Assembly (NCBI RefSeq): GCF_002960425.1
Contig: NZ_POIZ01000043.1
Span: 1-64,000 of the forward strand
Source of the DNA: Streptococcus suis
GTDB lineage: Bacteria > Bacillota > Bacilli > Lactobacillales > Streptococcaceae
Reading direction: 5' to 3'
DNA: 64,000 bases
A program made the position numbers and the translations under genes. Below are positions 1-7,883 of the stretch, piece by piece; position 1 is the first letter of the stretch, and each line of letters begins with the position of its first letter. Below the pieces are notes generated by a model that ran no database searches, was not told the DNA's origin, and was given only the letters and a program-made list of their open reading frames with translations.

Positions 1-602
1 ACACTTTTTACACTAAACTTTAGTCCAAAATAAAATAATTTCCATATTTGGATTTCGAGACTCAAAATATTTTTCGTCAAATACCTTGATGGACTTGACA
101 AATGGTAGAAAAAGAGCCGAATAAGGATCAAGTCATTGACATCACACACTTCTTTATTCATAAGAAGTGGCATGGTTTCTGCCAATAAACCTACTGCATA
201 ATCTGGTTGATTGGTCCGCACCATATCAACCATAGCCTGCATAGCTTCACAAATTCTTTGCTCAGATTTTGGGAGTTCTTCAAAATAGGTTTCATATATG
301 GTTTCGATATACCCTTCCTGTTTATCCAACACCTCCACTTTATTATATATCGGCTCCCGCAATAACTTGTACTTGAGTTCCAAATAACCTTGTGGCAGTT
401 CCTTATAGTCTGGCATCAAGCTATAGGCTGGAATGCCTACACGCTGGGCAATGTACTCTAGCTTTGGAATAGAGGGCTGCGATTGACCACTTTCTATCCG
501 AGCTAATTGCCGTACTGTCAACTCGGATTCATCTCCACAAAAATCTGGGCGGCTCAGCCCTTTTTCTAATCGTAAGCGTTCAATTTTTTGTCCTAAATCC
601 AT
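1..602 (-). CDS. ComR/Rgg-like peptide-responsive transcriptional regulator (partial, C-terminus outside window)
   Basis: About 200 N-terminal residues are visible, running off the left edge. An XRE-type helix-turn-helix occupies roughly residues 4-60, with the segment ELTVRQLARIESGQSQPS. This segment closely resembles the DNA-binding domain of streptococcal ComR and related Rgg regulators as I remember them. The following helical region would be the TPR-like peptide-binding domain of the RRNPP family, which binds imported signalling peptides in the cytoplasm. The ATG at 602 is preceded by an AGGGGG Shine-Dalgarno. A promoter lies at 643-671. A cognate peptide gene usually lies beside such regulators and would be outside the window. 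Whether this is the competence regulator ComR or a paralog cannot be decided here. The family is clear, the specific role is not. Confidence 0.75.
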   Translation of the reverse strand, partial: MDLGQKIERLRLEKGLSRPDFCGDESELTVRQLARIESGQSQPSIPKLEYIAQRVGIPAYSLMPDYKELPQGYLELKYKLLREPIYNKVEVLDKQEGYIETIYETYFEELPKSEQRICEAMQAMVDMVRTNQPDYAVGLLAETMPLLMNKEVCDVNDLILIRLFFYHLSSPSRYLTKNILSLEIQIWKLFYFGLKFSVKS

Positions 603-642
603 ACCGGTTCCCCCTACTTCACCTGTTCATCCTTACCTAAAC

Positions 643-671
643 AGTATACCATATCTTGCAAGCCTTTACAA
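643..671 (-). promoter_or_regulatory. sigmaA-type promoter of the ComR/Rgg-like gene
   Basis: On the minus strand, -35 TTGTAA (671-666) and -10 TATACT (648-643) are separated by 17 bp. It sits between the malQ terminator and the regulator start. Confidence 0.6.
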
Positions 672-673
672 AA

Positions 674-697
674 AACCACCAGCCTAGGCTGATGGTT
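674..697 (-). terminator. terminator of malQ
   Basis: An 11-bp inverted repeat (674-684 with 687-697) with a 2-nt loop is followed on the minus strand by TTTTTTG. It overlaps the malQ stop codon. Confidence 0.8.
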
Positions 698-2222
698 CTG
701 TCATTTCTTCTTTTTTATATTTGACAATAGCATTCTCACGGCGGTAGGTCACTGTCAAATCAAGCAAGTCCGCCTCAATAGCAGGGGTGAGCTGGTCAGC
801 TGTCATCCTCCAGGTCCAGTTGCCACCAAGGGTATTTGGCAGATTCATACGAGCGGATCCATCCAGACCAAGCAAGTCCTGCATAGTAGCCACAGCCATA
901 AAGGCAGGTGAGCCGAACAACAGGCGGAACATCGCATGGCTAACCGTTTCATCATCACGACGATTGCTGTACTTGTCTAAGAATGCACGGGATTCTTCCG
1001 TCATTTCCTTTTCATACCAACCAAGAATCGTATCATTATCATGGGTACCAGTATAGGCTACGACATTATTGCGGTGATTGTGCGGCATTTCAATGCTGTC
1101 GCCCTCAGGGTCAAAGGCAAATTGCAAGACTTTCATACCTGGGAAACCAGTTGTTTCACGCAGTTGAATCACCTTGTCTGTCACAGTTCCCAAATCTTCT
1201 GCGATGATATTTAAATCACCCAAGTGATACTTGATGGTTTCAAAGAGTTCAAAACCTGGTGCTTCTACACGGTAGCCGTTAACTGCCGTTTCTTCCCCAG
1301 CTGGGATTTCCCAGAAGGAAGCAAAGCCGATAAAGTGGTCAATCCGCACCATGTCATAAATCTTGAAGGATTCACGTAAGCGTGCCACCCACCAAGTAAA
1401 ACCATCATGTTTCATCGCTTCCCAGTCATAGATTGGGTTGCCCCAGAGCTGACCGATTTCTGAAAAGGCATCAGGTGGACAACCTGCAACCACACTTGGC
1501 TTTCCTTCTTCATCCGTCTTAAAGAAGTGTGGGTTGGCCCACATATCAGCTGAATCAGCTGCGATATAAATCGGCATATCCCCAACAAACTCGATCCCTT
1601 TGGCATTGGCGTAAGCCTTCAAAGCATGCCACTGGCTGAAGAACAAATACTGGGTGATCCGGTGGTAATCCATCTGGTCCGCCAAGAGATGTCGGTAATA
1701 CTCTAAAGTATCGTGGTAACGTAGACGAGCCCCTTGGTCCTCCCAATCTGTCCATGGTTTGAGGTCAAAATGCTCCTTAATCGCCATGTACTCCGCAAAA
1801 GTATGCAACCAAAAACCATTTTCCTCTGCAAAAGACCAATAATCAGCAGGTAAGCCCTCTGCTTTTATAGCCTGCACAACCTTTTCCAACACAGGACGAC
1901 GACCGTGAAAGATTTTGGCATAATCCACTTCTGTAGCATTGGCACCAAAGTCAATCCCAGCAAGATCAGCCTCTGTCAACCAACCCTTTTCAATCAAGAA
2001 ATCAAGGTCAATAAAGTGGGTATTTCCTGCAAAGGCAGAGAAAGATTGATAAGGTGAGTCACCATAACTGGTTGTTCCTAGAGGTAAAATCTGCCAGTAA
2101 CGTTGCTTGGTTCTTTCCAAAAAATCAACAAAATCATAGGCAGCCTGTCCCATAGAACCAATGCCGTATTGACCAGGTAGAGATGAGATGTGCATAAGCA
2201 CACCGCTTTGGCGTTCTTTCAT
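684..2222 (-). CDS. malQ: 4-alpha-glucanotransferase (amylomaltase)
   Basis: A 512-residue GH77 amylomaltase that transfers alpha-1,4-glucan segments between maltodextrins in the cytoplasm, releasing glucose. The N-terminus has the family motif SGVLMHISSLPGQYGIGSMG. The catalytic region shows MVRIDHFIGF (the aspartate nucleophile), IIAEDLGT (the acid/base glutamate) and YTGTHDNDT. Length matches the family norm of about 500. It diverges from malX across a 314-bp region with MalR-type operators, which fits maltodextrin-inducible expression. No malP phosphorylase gene follows it inside the window. The downstream neighbour is an unrelated regulator read from the same strand. Confidence 0.96.
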   Translation of the reverse strand: MKERQSGVLMHISSLPGQYGIGSMGQAAYDFVDFLERTKQRYWQILPLGTTSYGDSPYQSFSAFAGNTHFIDLDFLIEKGWLTEADLAGIDFGANATEVDYAKIFHGRRPVLEKVVQAIKAEGLPADYWSFAEENGFWLHTFAEYMAIKEHFDLKPWTDWEDQGARLRYHDTLEYYRHLLADQMDYHRITQYLFFSQWHALKAYANAKGIEFVGDMPIYIAADSADMWANPHFFKTDEEGKPSVVAGCPPDAFSEIGQLWGNPIYDWEAMKHDGFTWWVARLRESFKIYDMVRIDHFIGFASFWEIPAGEETAVNGYRVEAPGFELFETIKYHLGDLNIIAEDLGTVTDKVIQLRETTGFPGMKVLQFAFDPEGDSIEMPHNHRNNVVAYTGTHDNDTILGWYEKEMTEESRAFLDKYSNRRDDETVSHAMFRLLFGSPAFMAVATMQDLLGLDGSARMNLPNTLGGNWTWRMTADQLTPAIEADLLDLTVTYRRENAIVKYKKEEMTEPSA

Positions 2223-2260
2223 AATAGTCCCCTATATCTTTCTAAATATTCTTTTTATAA

Positions 2261-2274
2261 ACGCAAACGATTGC
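2261..2274. promoter_or_regulatory. MalR-type operator at the malQ promoter
   Basis: The sequence ACGCAAACGATTGC is an imperfect palindrome of the LacI-family type recognised by streptococcal MalR. It lies just downstream of the predicted malQ start site. Confidence 0.65.
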
Positions 2275-2282
2275 TTTGTTTC

Positions 2283-2311
2283 ATTATATAATGAAAACGG
2301 TAACAAATCAA
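2283..2311 (-). promoter_or_regulatory. malQ promoter
   Basis: On the minus strand, -35 TTGATT (2311-2306) and -10 TATAAT (2288-2283) are separated by 17 bp. Confidence 0.7.
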
Positions 2312-2430
2312 GCCTTTTTTACATCTATATCACATAATTTCAATAGAGTTTACAAGTTTCTTCATTATATTTCAAAAAAATTTTCGACATTTTATATTAA
2401 CCTAAAAAAATTTTTTAATTTTTTTATAAA

Positions 2431-2492
2431 AACGCTTGCAAACAGATTCATTATGAGGTATAATAAAGTCAACTTAGGAAAACGTTTGCGCT
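2431..2492 (+). promoter_or_regulatory. malX operon promoter with two MalR-type operators
   Basis: The -35 TTGCAA (2436-2441) and -10 TATAAT (2459-2464) are 17 bp apart. One operator-like sequence, AACGCTTGCAAAC (2431-2443), covers the -35. A second, AAAACGTTTGCGCT (2479-2492), lies just after the expected start site. A repressor on either would block transcription. CcpA could also use such sites, since cre and MalR boxes look alike. Confidence 0.75.
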
Positions 2493-2536
2493 AGTGGACG
2501 TTTCACAATAAACCATTTATTCTTGGAGGGAAGAAT

Positions 2537-3793
2537 ATGAAACACAAACTTCTTAAGAGCGTTGCTCTTCTAGCTGCATCTACTGCTGTCTTGGCTGCTT
2601 GCTCAAGCTCATCATCCACTTCAAGCTCTTCTGCTGAAGGCGGAAAAGAGTTGACAATCTACGTTGATGGTCAATACGAAGCATACATCAACGAAGCAAA
2701 AGCTGCCTTTGAAAAAGAAAATGAAGGCGTAACTGTTACAGTGAAGACTGGTGATGCTCTTACAGGTTTGGACAACTTGTCACTTGACAACCAATCAGGT
2801 TCAGCTCCAGACGTGATGATGGCACCATACGACCGTGTAGGTAGCCTTGGGGCAGAAGGTCAGCTTTCAGAAGTGAAATTGGCTGAAACAAGCAAGACAG
2901 ATGACACTACTGAAACATTGGTAACTTCTGGCGGTAAAGTTTATGGTTCACCTGCCGTTATCGAAACATTGGTTGCTTACTACAACAAAGACCTTGTTTC
3001 TGCAGCACCAAAAACATTTGCTGAATTGGAAGAATTGGCAAAAGATAGCAAATACGCATTTGCTGGTGAAGAAGGTAAGACTTCAGCATTCCTAGCTGAC
3101 TGGACAAACTTCTACTACGCTTACGGACTTCTTTCAGGTTACGGCGGTTATGTATTCGGTGAAAATGGTACCAATCCAAAAGACATCGGTCTTGCTAACG
3201 ACGGTGCTATCAAGGCTATCGAATACGCTAAAACTTGGTATGAAAAATGGCCTCAAGGTCTTCAAGACGCATCTGCTGCTGGTAACTTGATCCAAACTCA
3301 ATTCACTGAAGGCAAAACAGCTGTCATCATCGACGGTCCTTGGAAAGCTTCTGCTTTGAAAGATGCTGGTGTCAACTACGGCGTTGCTACTATCCCTACA
3401 CTTGCTGACGGCAAAGCATACTCAGCATTCGGTGGTGGTAAGGCTTGGGTTATCCCTGCAGGTTCTAAAAACCCTGACTTGGCTCAAAAATTCGTTGACC
3501 ACTTGACTTCAACTGAGCAACAAAAAGCATTCTACGATGCTACAAACGAAGTTCCAGCTAACACTGAAGCTCGTGAGTATGCAGTAAGTAAGAACGATGA
3601 ATTGACAACTGCGGTTGTAGAGCAATTTGCTTCTGCACAACCAATGCCAAACATCTCAGAAATGAGCACAGTTTGGGAACCAGCTGCCAACATGCTCTTT
3701 GAAGCAGTAAGCGGTAAGAAAGATCCTAAAACTGCTGCTACTGACGCTGTGAAATTGATTGAAGACACAATCGCACAAAAATACGGCAACTAG
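2537..3793 (+). CDS. malX: maltodextrin ABC transporter substrate-binding lipoprotein
   Basis: A 418-residue extracellular solute-binding protein anchored by a lipid-modified cysteine. The signal peptide ends in the lipobox LAAC with Cys22, followed by a serine-rich linker. The mature protein has the family 1 solute-binding fold, with GKTAVIIDGPW and AFGGGKAWVIPAGSKNP typical of maltose/maltodextrin binders. It captures maltodextrins for the MalC-MalD permease. Start at 2537 is supported by a GGAGGG Shine-Dalgarno. A hairpin follows the gene, so it is probably expressed at a higher level than the permease genes. The ATPase, as usual for streptococci, is not in this operon and is probably a shared MsmK-type protein encoded elsewhere. 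Confidence 0.95.
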   Translation: MKHKLLKSVALLAASTAVLAACSSSSSTSSSSAEGGKELTIYVDGQYEAYINEAKAAFEKENEGVTVTVKTGDALTGLDNLSLDNQSGSAPDVMMAPYDRVGSLGAEGQLSEVKLAETSKTDDTTETLVTSGGKVYGSPAVIETLVAYYNKDLVSAAPKTFAELEELAKDSKYAFAGEEGKTSAFLADWTNFYYAYGLLSGYGGYVFGENGTNPKDIGLANDGAIKAIEYAKTWYEKWPQGLQDASAAGNLIQTQFTEGKTAVIIDGPWKASALKDAGVNYGVATIPTLADGKAYSAFGGGKAWVIPAGSKNPDLAQKFVDHLTSTEQQKAFYDATNEVPANTEAREYAVSKNDELTTAVVEQFASAQPMPNISEMSTVWEPAANMLFEAVSGKKDPKTAATDAVKLIEDTIAQKYGN

Positions 3794-3802
3794 TCATTCT
3801 TA

Positions 3803-3832
3803 AGTAGGACTGGGATTTCTTCCCAGTCTACT
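3803..3832 (+). terminator. intercistronic hairpin after malX (attenuator or mRNA-stability element)
   Basis: AGTAGGACTGGGA (3803-3815) pairs with TCCCAGTCTACT (3821-3832), with one bulged G. Only a short T-rich stretch follows, so partial read-through into malC is expected. Confidence 0.6.
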
Positions 3833-3894
3833 TTGTTAATTACAACCTAAAAAGTATATTGATATTTAGGACTGACCTAAAGGAGATTACAACT

Positions 3895-5184
3895 ATGAAA
3901 CAAAATCCAAATAAGGCACTCCTTTTGTCCCTGATTCCTGGTCTTGGACAAATCTATAACAAGCAAAAAGCAAAAGGCTACATTTTTCTTGGCGTAACGC
4001 TGGCTTTCCTGATTTACTTTATTGTAATCGCAGCTGGTGAAATCGGAAACTTGATTACTCTGGGTAGCCAACGTGGTCGTGACAACTCTCTCTTCATGCT
4101 GATTCGTGGTTCCTTCCACCTCATCATTACAGTTGTCTATCTTGCTTTTTATGCCCTCAACTTGAAGGATGCCCGCGATACTGCCAAACAAATCAATAAT
4201 GGCATTCCTGTAGCCGTTACATTGCAAGATATGGTAAAAGGTATCTATGAGAATGGTTTCCCTTATCTCTTGATTATCCCTTCTTACATTGCCATGACCT
4301 TTGCCATTATCTTTCCTGTTGTGGTAACCCTCTTTATCGCCTTTACCAACTACGATTTCCAACACCTACCTCCTGGTGCCCTTCTTGATTGGATTGGCTT
4401 TACCAACTTTACAAATATCTGGAAACTCAGTACCTTCCGTTCAGCCTTCGGTTCTGTTCTAGGTTGGACAATCATCTGGGCCTTGGCTGCATCAACAGCA
4501 CAGATTGTTATCGGTATCTTGACAGCCATTATTGCCAACCAGCCATTTATCAAAGGCAAGCGTATCTTCGGTGTTATCTTCTTGCTCCCATGGGCTGTTC
4601 CGGCCTTCGTGACGATCTTGACTTTCAGTAACATGTTCAACGATAGTGTCGGTGCCATTAACACACAAGTATTGCCATTCTTGAGCAAATTCCTGCCATT
4701 TATTGACAACTTCCTTATTCCATGGAAAACAGATCCATTCTGGACTAAGGTTGCCCTTATCATGATGCAGGCTTGGCTTGGTTTCCCATATATCTACGTC
4801 TTGACCTTGGGTATTTTGCAATCCATTCCAAACGACTTGTACGAAGCAGCTTATATTGACGGTGCAAGTGCTATTCAAAAATTCCGCAGCATTACACTTC
4901 CAATGATCTTGGCAGTGGCTGCTCCAACTCTTATCAGTCAGTACACCTTCAACTTCAACAACTTCTCTATCATCTACCTCTTCAACAACGGTGGACCTGG
5001 TAGCGTCGGTGGTGGTGCTGGTTCAACTGACATCTTGATTTCATGGATTTACAAATTGACAACTGGTACTGCTCCTCAGTATTCAATGGCTGCAGCGGTG
5101 ACCTTGATTATCTCTATGATCGTCATCAGTATCTCTATGATTGCCTTCAAGAAATTAAATGCATTTGAAATGGAGGATGTATAA
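3895..5184 (+). CDS. malC: maltodextrin ABC transporter permease MalC (MalF-type)
   Basis: About 429 residues. An unusual N-terminal module (residues about 1-90) starts with [20 protein letters not shown] and holds extra membrane segments. It is followed by the binding-protein-dependent permease domain. The cytoplasmic EAA loop is visible as [16 protein letters not shown] followed by ITLP, where the ATPase docks. I chose the ATG at 3895 because AAGGAG lies 10 nt upstream; an upstream in-frame ATG at 3859 has no such site. The gene ends one base before malD. It imports maltodextrins together with MalX and MalD. Confidence 0.93.
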   Translation: MKQNPNKALLLSLIPGLGQIYNKQKAKGYIFLGVTLAFLIYFIVIAAGEIGNLITLGSQRGRDNSLFMLIRGSFHLIITVVYLAFYALNLKDARDTAKQINNGIPVAVTLQDMVKGIYENGFPYLLIIPSYIAMTFAIIFPVVVTLFIAFTNYDFQHLPPGALLDWIGFTNFTNIWKLSTFRSAFGSVLGWTIIWALAASTAQIVIGILTAIIANQPFIKGKRIFGVIFLLPWAVPAFVTILTFSNMFNDSVGAINTQVLPFLSKFLPFIDNFLIPWKTDPFWTKVALIMMQAWLGFPYIYVLTLGILQSIPNDLYEAAYIDGASAIQKFRSITLPMILAVAAPTLISQYTFNFNNFSIIYLFNNGGPGSVGGGAGSTDILISWIYKLTTGTAPQYSMAAAVTLIISMIVISISMIAFKKLNAFEMEDV

Positions 5185-5185
5185 G

Positions 5186-6025
5186 ATGAAAGTATCTGTA
5201 AAAACGAGACGTATGCTCAATCAGACTTTTACCTATCTCTATCTGATTGCCCTGTCTATCATCATTATCTACCCTCTATTGATTACCATCATGACAGCCT
5301 TTAAATCAGGCAACGTGGTAGCTTTCAAGCTGGAACCAATCCAGTTTACTTTGGACAATTTCAAAGGACTATTTAGCGAAACGCTCTACGGAACTTGGTA
5401 CCTCAATACGCTTATCATTGCTCTCTTGACAATGGTTATCCAAACAAGTATAGTGGTATTAGCAGGTTACGCATATAGCCGTTATAACTTCATCGCTCGT
5501 AAACAGAGTTTGGTCTTCTTCTTGATTATTCAAATGGTGCCAACCATGGCGGCTCTTACAGCCTTCTTCGTTATGGCCCTCATGCTCAATGCGCTCAACC
5601 AAAGCTGGTTCCTCATCTTCCTCTATGTTGGTGGTGGTATCCCAATGAACGCTTGGCTCATGAAAGGCTACTTCGATACGGTGCCAATTTCTCTCGATGA
5701 ATCTGCAAAACTAGACGGTGCTGGTCACTTCAGACGTTTCTGGCAAATCGTTCTTCCACTTGTTCGTCCAATGATTGCTGTACAGGCACTCTGGGCCTTC
5801 ATGGGACCTTTTGGAGATTACATCCTATCCAAATTCTTGCTTCGTGAAAAAGAATTTTATACTGTAGCAGTCGGTCTTCAAACCTTCATCTCTGATGTGA
5901 AAAACTTGAAGATTGCCTACTTCGCGGCAGGTGCTATCCTCATCGCCCTCCCAATCAGTATCCTATTCTTCTTCCTACAAAAGAACTTTGTATCTGGTTT
6001 AACAAGTGGTGGTGACAAGGGATAA
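5186..6025 (+). CDS. malD: maltodextrin ABC transporter permease MalD (MalG-type)
   Basis: A permease of about 279 residues with six predicted membrane segments. The EAA loop reads [18 protein letters not shown] followed by IVLPLVRP. It forms the heterodimeric channel with MalC. Start at 5186 follows GGAGG at the end of malC (the malC stop is at 5182-5184), which implies translational coupling. An in-frame ATG at 5159 would lie inside malC and is unlikely. Its stop is 59 bp before malA. Confidence 0.94.
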   Translation: MKVSVKTRRMLNQTFTYLYLIALSIIIIYPLLITIMTAFKSGNVVAFKLEPIQFTLDNFKGLFSETLYGTWYLNTLIIALLTMVIQTSIVVLAGYAYSRYNFIARKQSLVFFLIIQMVPTMAALTAFFVMALMLNALNQSWFLIFLYVGGGIPMNAWLMKGYFDTVPISLDESAKLDGAGHFRRFWQIVLPLVRPMIAVQALWAFMGPFGDYILSKFLLREKEFYTVAVGLQTFISDVKNLKIAYFAAGAILIALPISILFFFLQKNFVSGLTSGGDKG

Positions 6026-6084
6026 CCCTGTCCCACCTTTTCCCTTTTTAGATACAGCAAAGATATTTATGAAAGGTACAAGAC

Positions 6085-6867
6085 ATGCTACCCTACCCAT
6101 TCTCTTATTTTTCCAGTATTTTTTCTCCAAGAAAGATGTTTGCCCATCGCAGATGGATGAAGGTCTGGCAAGGTCTATTCACCACACTCTTTTTAATGTC
6201 CCTCTTAGTCATTCCCAGCTCTCTCCAAACCATCAGCTTGGAAACCTATCCAATGGAAAACTTTGTAGAAGGGGTGTATCAACCGCTCAATGTTGAAGTC
6301 ATGGAAGACCTCAGTCAACATGTATCCCTTGAAAATGAACAATTAACCTATACTGGAAATAGCAGTTGGGAACAAGTGACCTTTGGCGGCACCGTGCCTA
6401 CAAGCTCAGATTTCTCCTATCAATTTGACACACAAACTTTGACCATCCGAAAAGGTCAGGATGTCTTGACCCAATTGAGCTACGAGGGATTTACTAGTGC
6501 TGATTTTTCTAACAAGGAAAAGCTGACCACAGCTATTTCAAAAAATTGGTACCAAGCCAATCGTGCTGTGATTGGCCTGAGTATCACTCTGGTTTCCACC
6601 ATGATTTTGGCGACAAATCTCCTCTTTATCCTGCTAGGAGCAAGTATCTTTCTTTATCTAACTAAAAAATCCCGTTTCTTCCATTTTGAAACCTTTAAAG
6701 AATGCTTCAATTTCTCTCTTCATTGCTTGGGGCTGCCCACCATTTTAGCCTGCCTGATAGGGATTTTGGGTCAGCCTGTTACAACTGTTTTGACTGTTCA
6801 AAATATTCTCTTTGTGATAGTATTGATTTGGGTCTTTTTCAAAACCAAATTCAGAGATGAGATTTAG
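6085..6867 (+). CDS. malA: MalA, DUF1189-family membrane protein of the maltodextrin operon
   Basis: 260 residues, similar to the protein called MalA (maltodextrose utilisation protein) in pneumococcus. It has one membrane segment near residues 28-50, an extracytoplasmic region of about 120 residues, and three or four further membrane segments between residues 165 and 255. This is the architecture of DUF1189 proteins. Its biochemical function is not established. The position between the permease genes and malR suggests an accessory role in maltodextrin uptake or its control. Shine-Dalgarno GAAAGG precedes the ATG. Confidence 0.8.
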   Translation: MLPYPFSYFSSIFSPRKMFAHRRWMKVWQGLFTTLFLMSLLVIPSSLQTISLETYPMENFVEGVYQPLNVEVMEDLSQHVSLENEQLTYTGNSSWEQVTFGGTVPTSSDFSYQFDTQTLTIRKGQDVLTQLSYEGFTSADFSNKEKLTTAISKNWYQANRAVIGLSITLVSTMILATNLLFILLGASIFLYLTKKSRFFHFETFKECFNFSLHCLGLPTILACLIGILGQPVTTVLTVQNILFVIVLIWVFFKTKFRDEI

Positions 6868-6876
6868 GAGGTTTCT

Positions 6877-7860
6877 ATGCGTGCTACCATTAAAGACGTC
6901 GCTAAATTAGCAGGTGTTTCGCCTTCTACCGTTACCCGCGTCATTCAGAATAGCTCTGCCATTAGCCAAAAAACCAAAGACTTAGTTAGAAAAGCCATGG
7001 CAGACCTCAATTACCATCCTAATCTCAATGCTCGTAGCTTGGTTTCCAGCTACACTCAGGTGATTGGGCTAGTGTTGCCTGAAGACTCAGATGTCTTCTA
7101 CCAAAACCCCTTCTTCCCGACAGCCCTACGTGGCATTTCACAGGTGGCTGCTGACCACAACTACGCCCTTCAAATCTCCACAGGTAAAAACGAAGAGCAG
7201 CGTCTGGAAGCTATTTCTCAAATGGTTTATGGGAAACGAGTAGACGGGCTGATTTTCCTTTATTCCAAGCCAGATGATCCACTTGTCCAGCTAGCCATTC
7301 AGCATAAATTTCCCTTCCTCATTCTCGGAAAGGCAGATTCCCCGTTTATCTCCCTAGTCGATAACGATAATATCCAAGCTGGATTTGAAGCGACCAATTA
7401 CTTTATCAATAAAGGCTACAAGAATATCGCCTTTGTCGCTGGTAACAAGGAGCTAGTCGTGTCCCAAGACCGCTATGCTGGCTATAAGAACGCCTTAAAA
7501 TCCCACAATATCCCTCTCGATGAAAACAAGGTCAAGTTTGTATCAGGTTTCCTTTTGGAAGATAGTGCCTATAAAATCTCCAAGAAATTACTCAAACAGG
7601 ATATAGACGCAATCGTCACAACCGATACCATAGTCGCGGAAGGGATTGTCAAATACCTCAACGAAGCCGGTACCAAACTACCCATCATCTCCTTTGACTC
7701 TGTCAAACCAAAATTGGATATTGAAGCCTACGTTGATGTCCATGCCATTAAACTTGGACGCGTGGCCTTCAATACCCTCCACCAAATTATCAATGACAAT
7801 AAGGAAGACAAGCAGGTCTGCTACCGCCGTGTCATTCCACATACTATTACCGAACTCTAA
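6877..7860 (+). CDS. malR: LacI-family repressor of maltodextrin genes
   Basis: 327 residues. The N-terminal LacI helix-turn-helix reads TIKDVAKLAGVSPSTVTRVI, followed by the hinge helix NYHPNLNARSL and a periplasmic-binding-protein-like effector domain. It is the expected repressor of malQ and malX through the palindromes at 2261, 2431 and 2479. Maltose or maltodextrin is the likely inducer by analogy with the pneumococcal protein. AGGAGG lies upstream of the ATG, 9 bp after malA. The last gene, pulA, begins 23 bp after its stop, so both are probably on one transcript. Confidence 0.93.
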   Translation: MRATIKDVAKLAGVSPSTVTRVIQNSSAISQKTKDLVRKAMADLNYHPNLNARSLVSSYTQVIGLVLPEDSDVFYQNPFFPTALRGISQVAADHNYALQISTGKNEEQRLEAISQMVYGKRVDGLIFLYSKPDDPLVQLAIQHKFPFLILGKADSPFISLVDNDNIQAGFEATNYFINKGYKNIAFVAGNKELVVSQDRYAGYKNALKSHNIPLDENKVKFVSGFLLEDSAYKISKKLLKQDIDAIVTTDTIVAEGIVKYLNEAGTKLPIISFDSVKPKLDIEAYVDVHAIKLGRVAFNTLHQIINDNKEDKQVCYRRVIPHTITEL

Positions 7861-7883
7861 CCTAGAAAGGAGCCGTTTGGCTC

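Noticed and set aside
3877..4878. Long minus-strand frames opposite malC
   Set aside because: Antisense shadows of a strongly recognisable permease gene.
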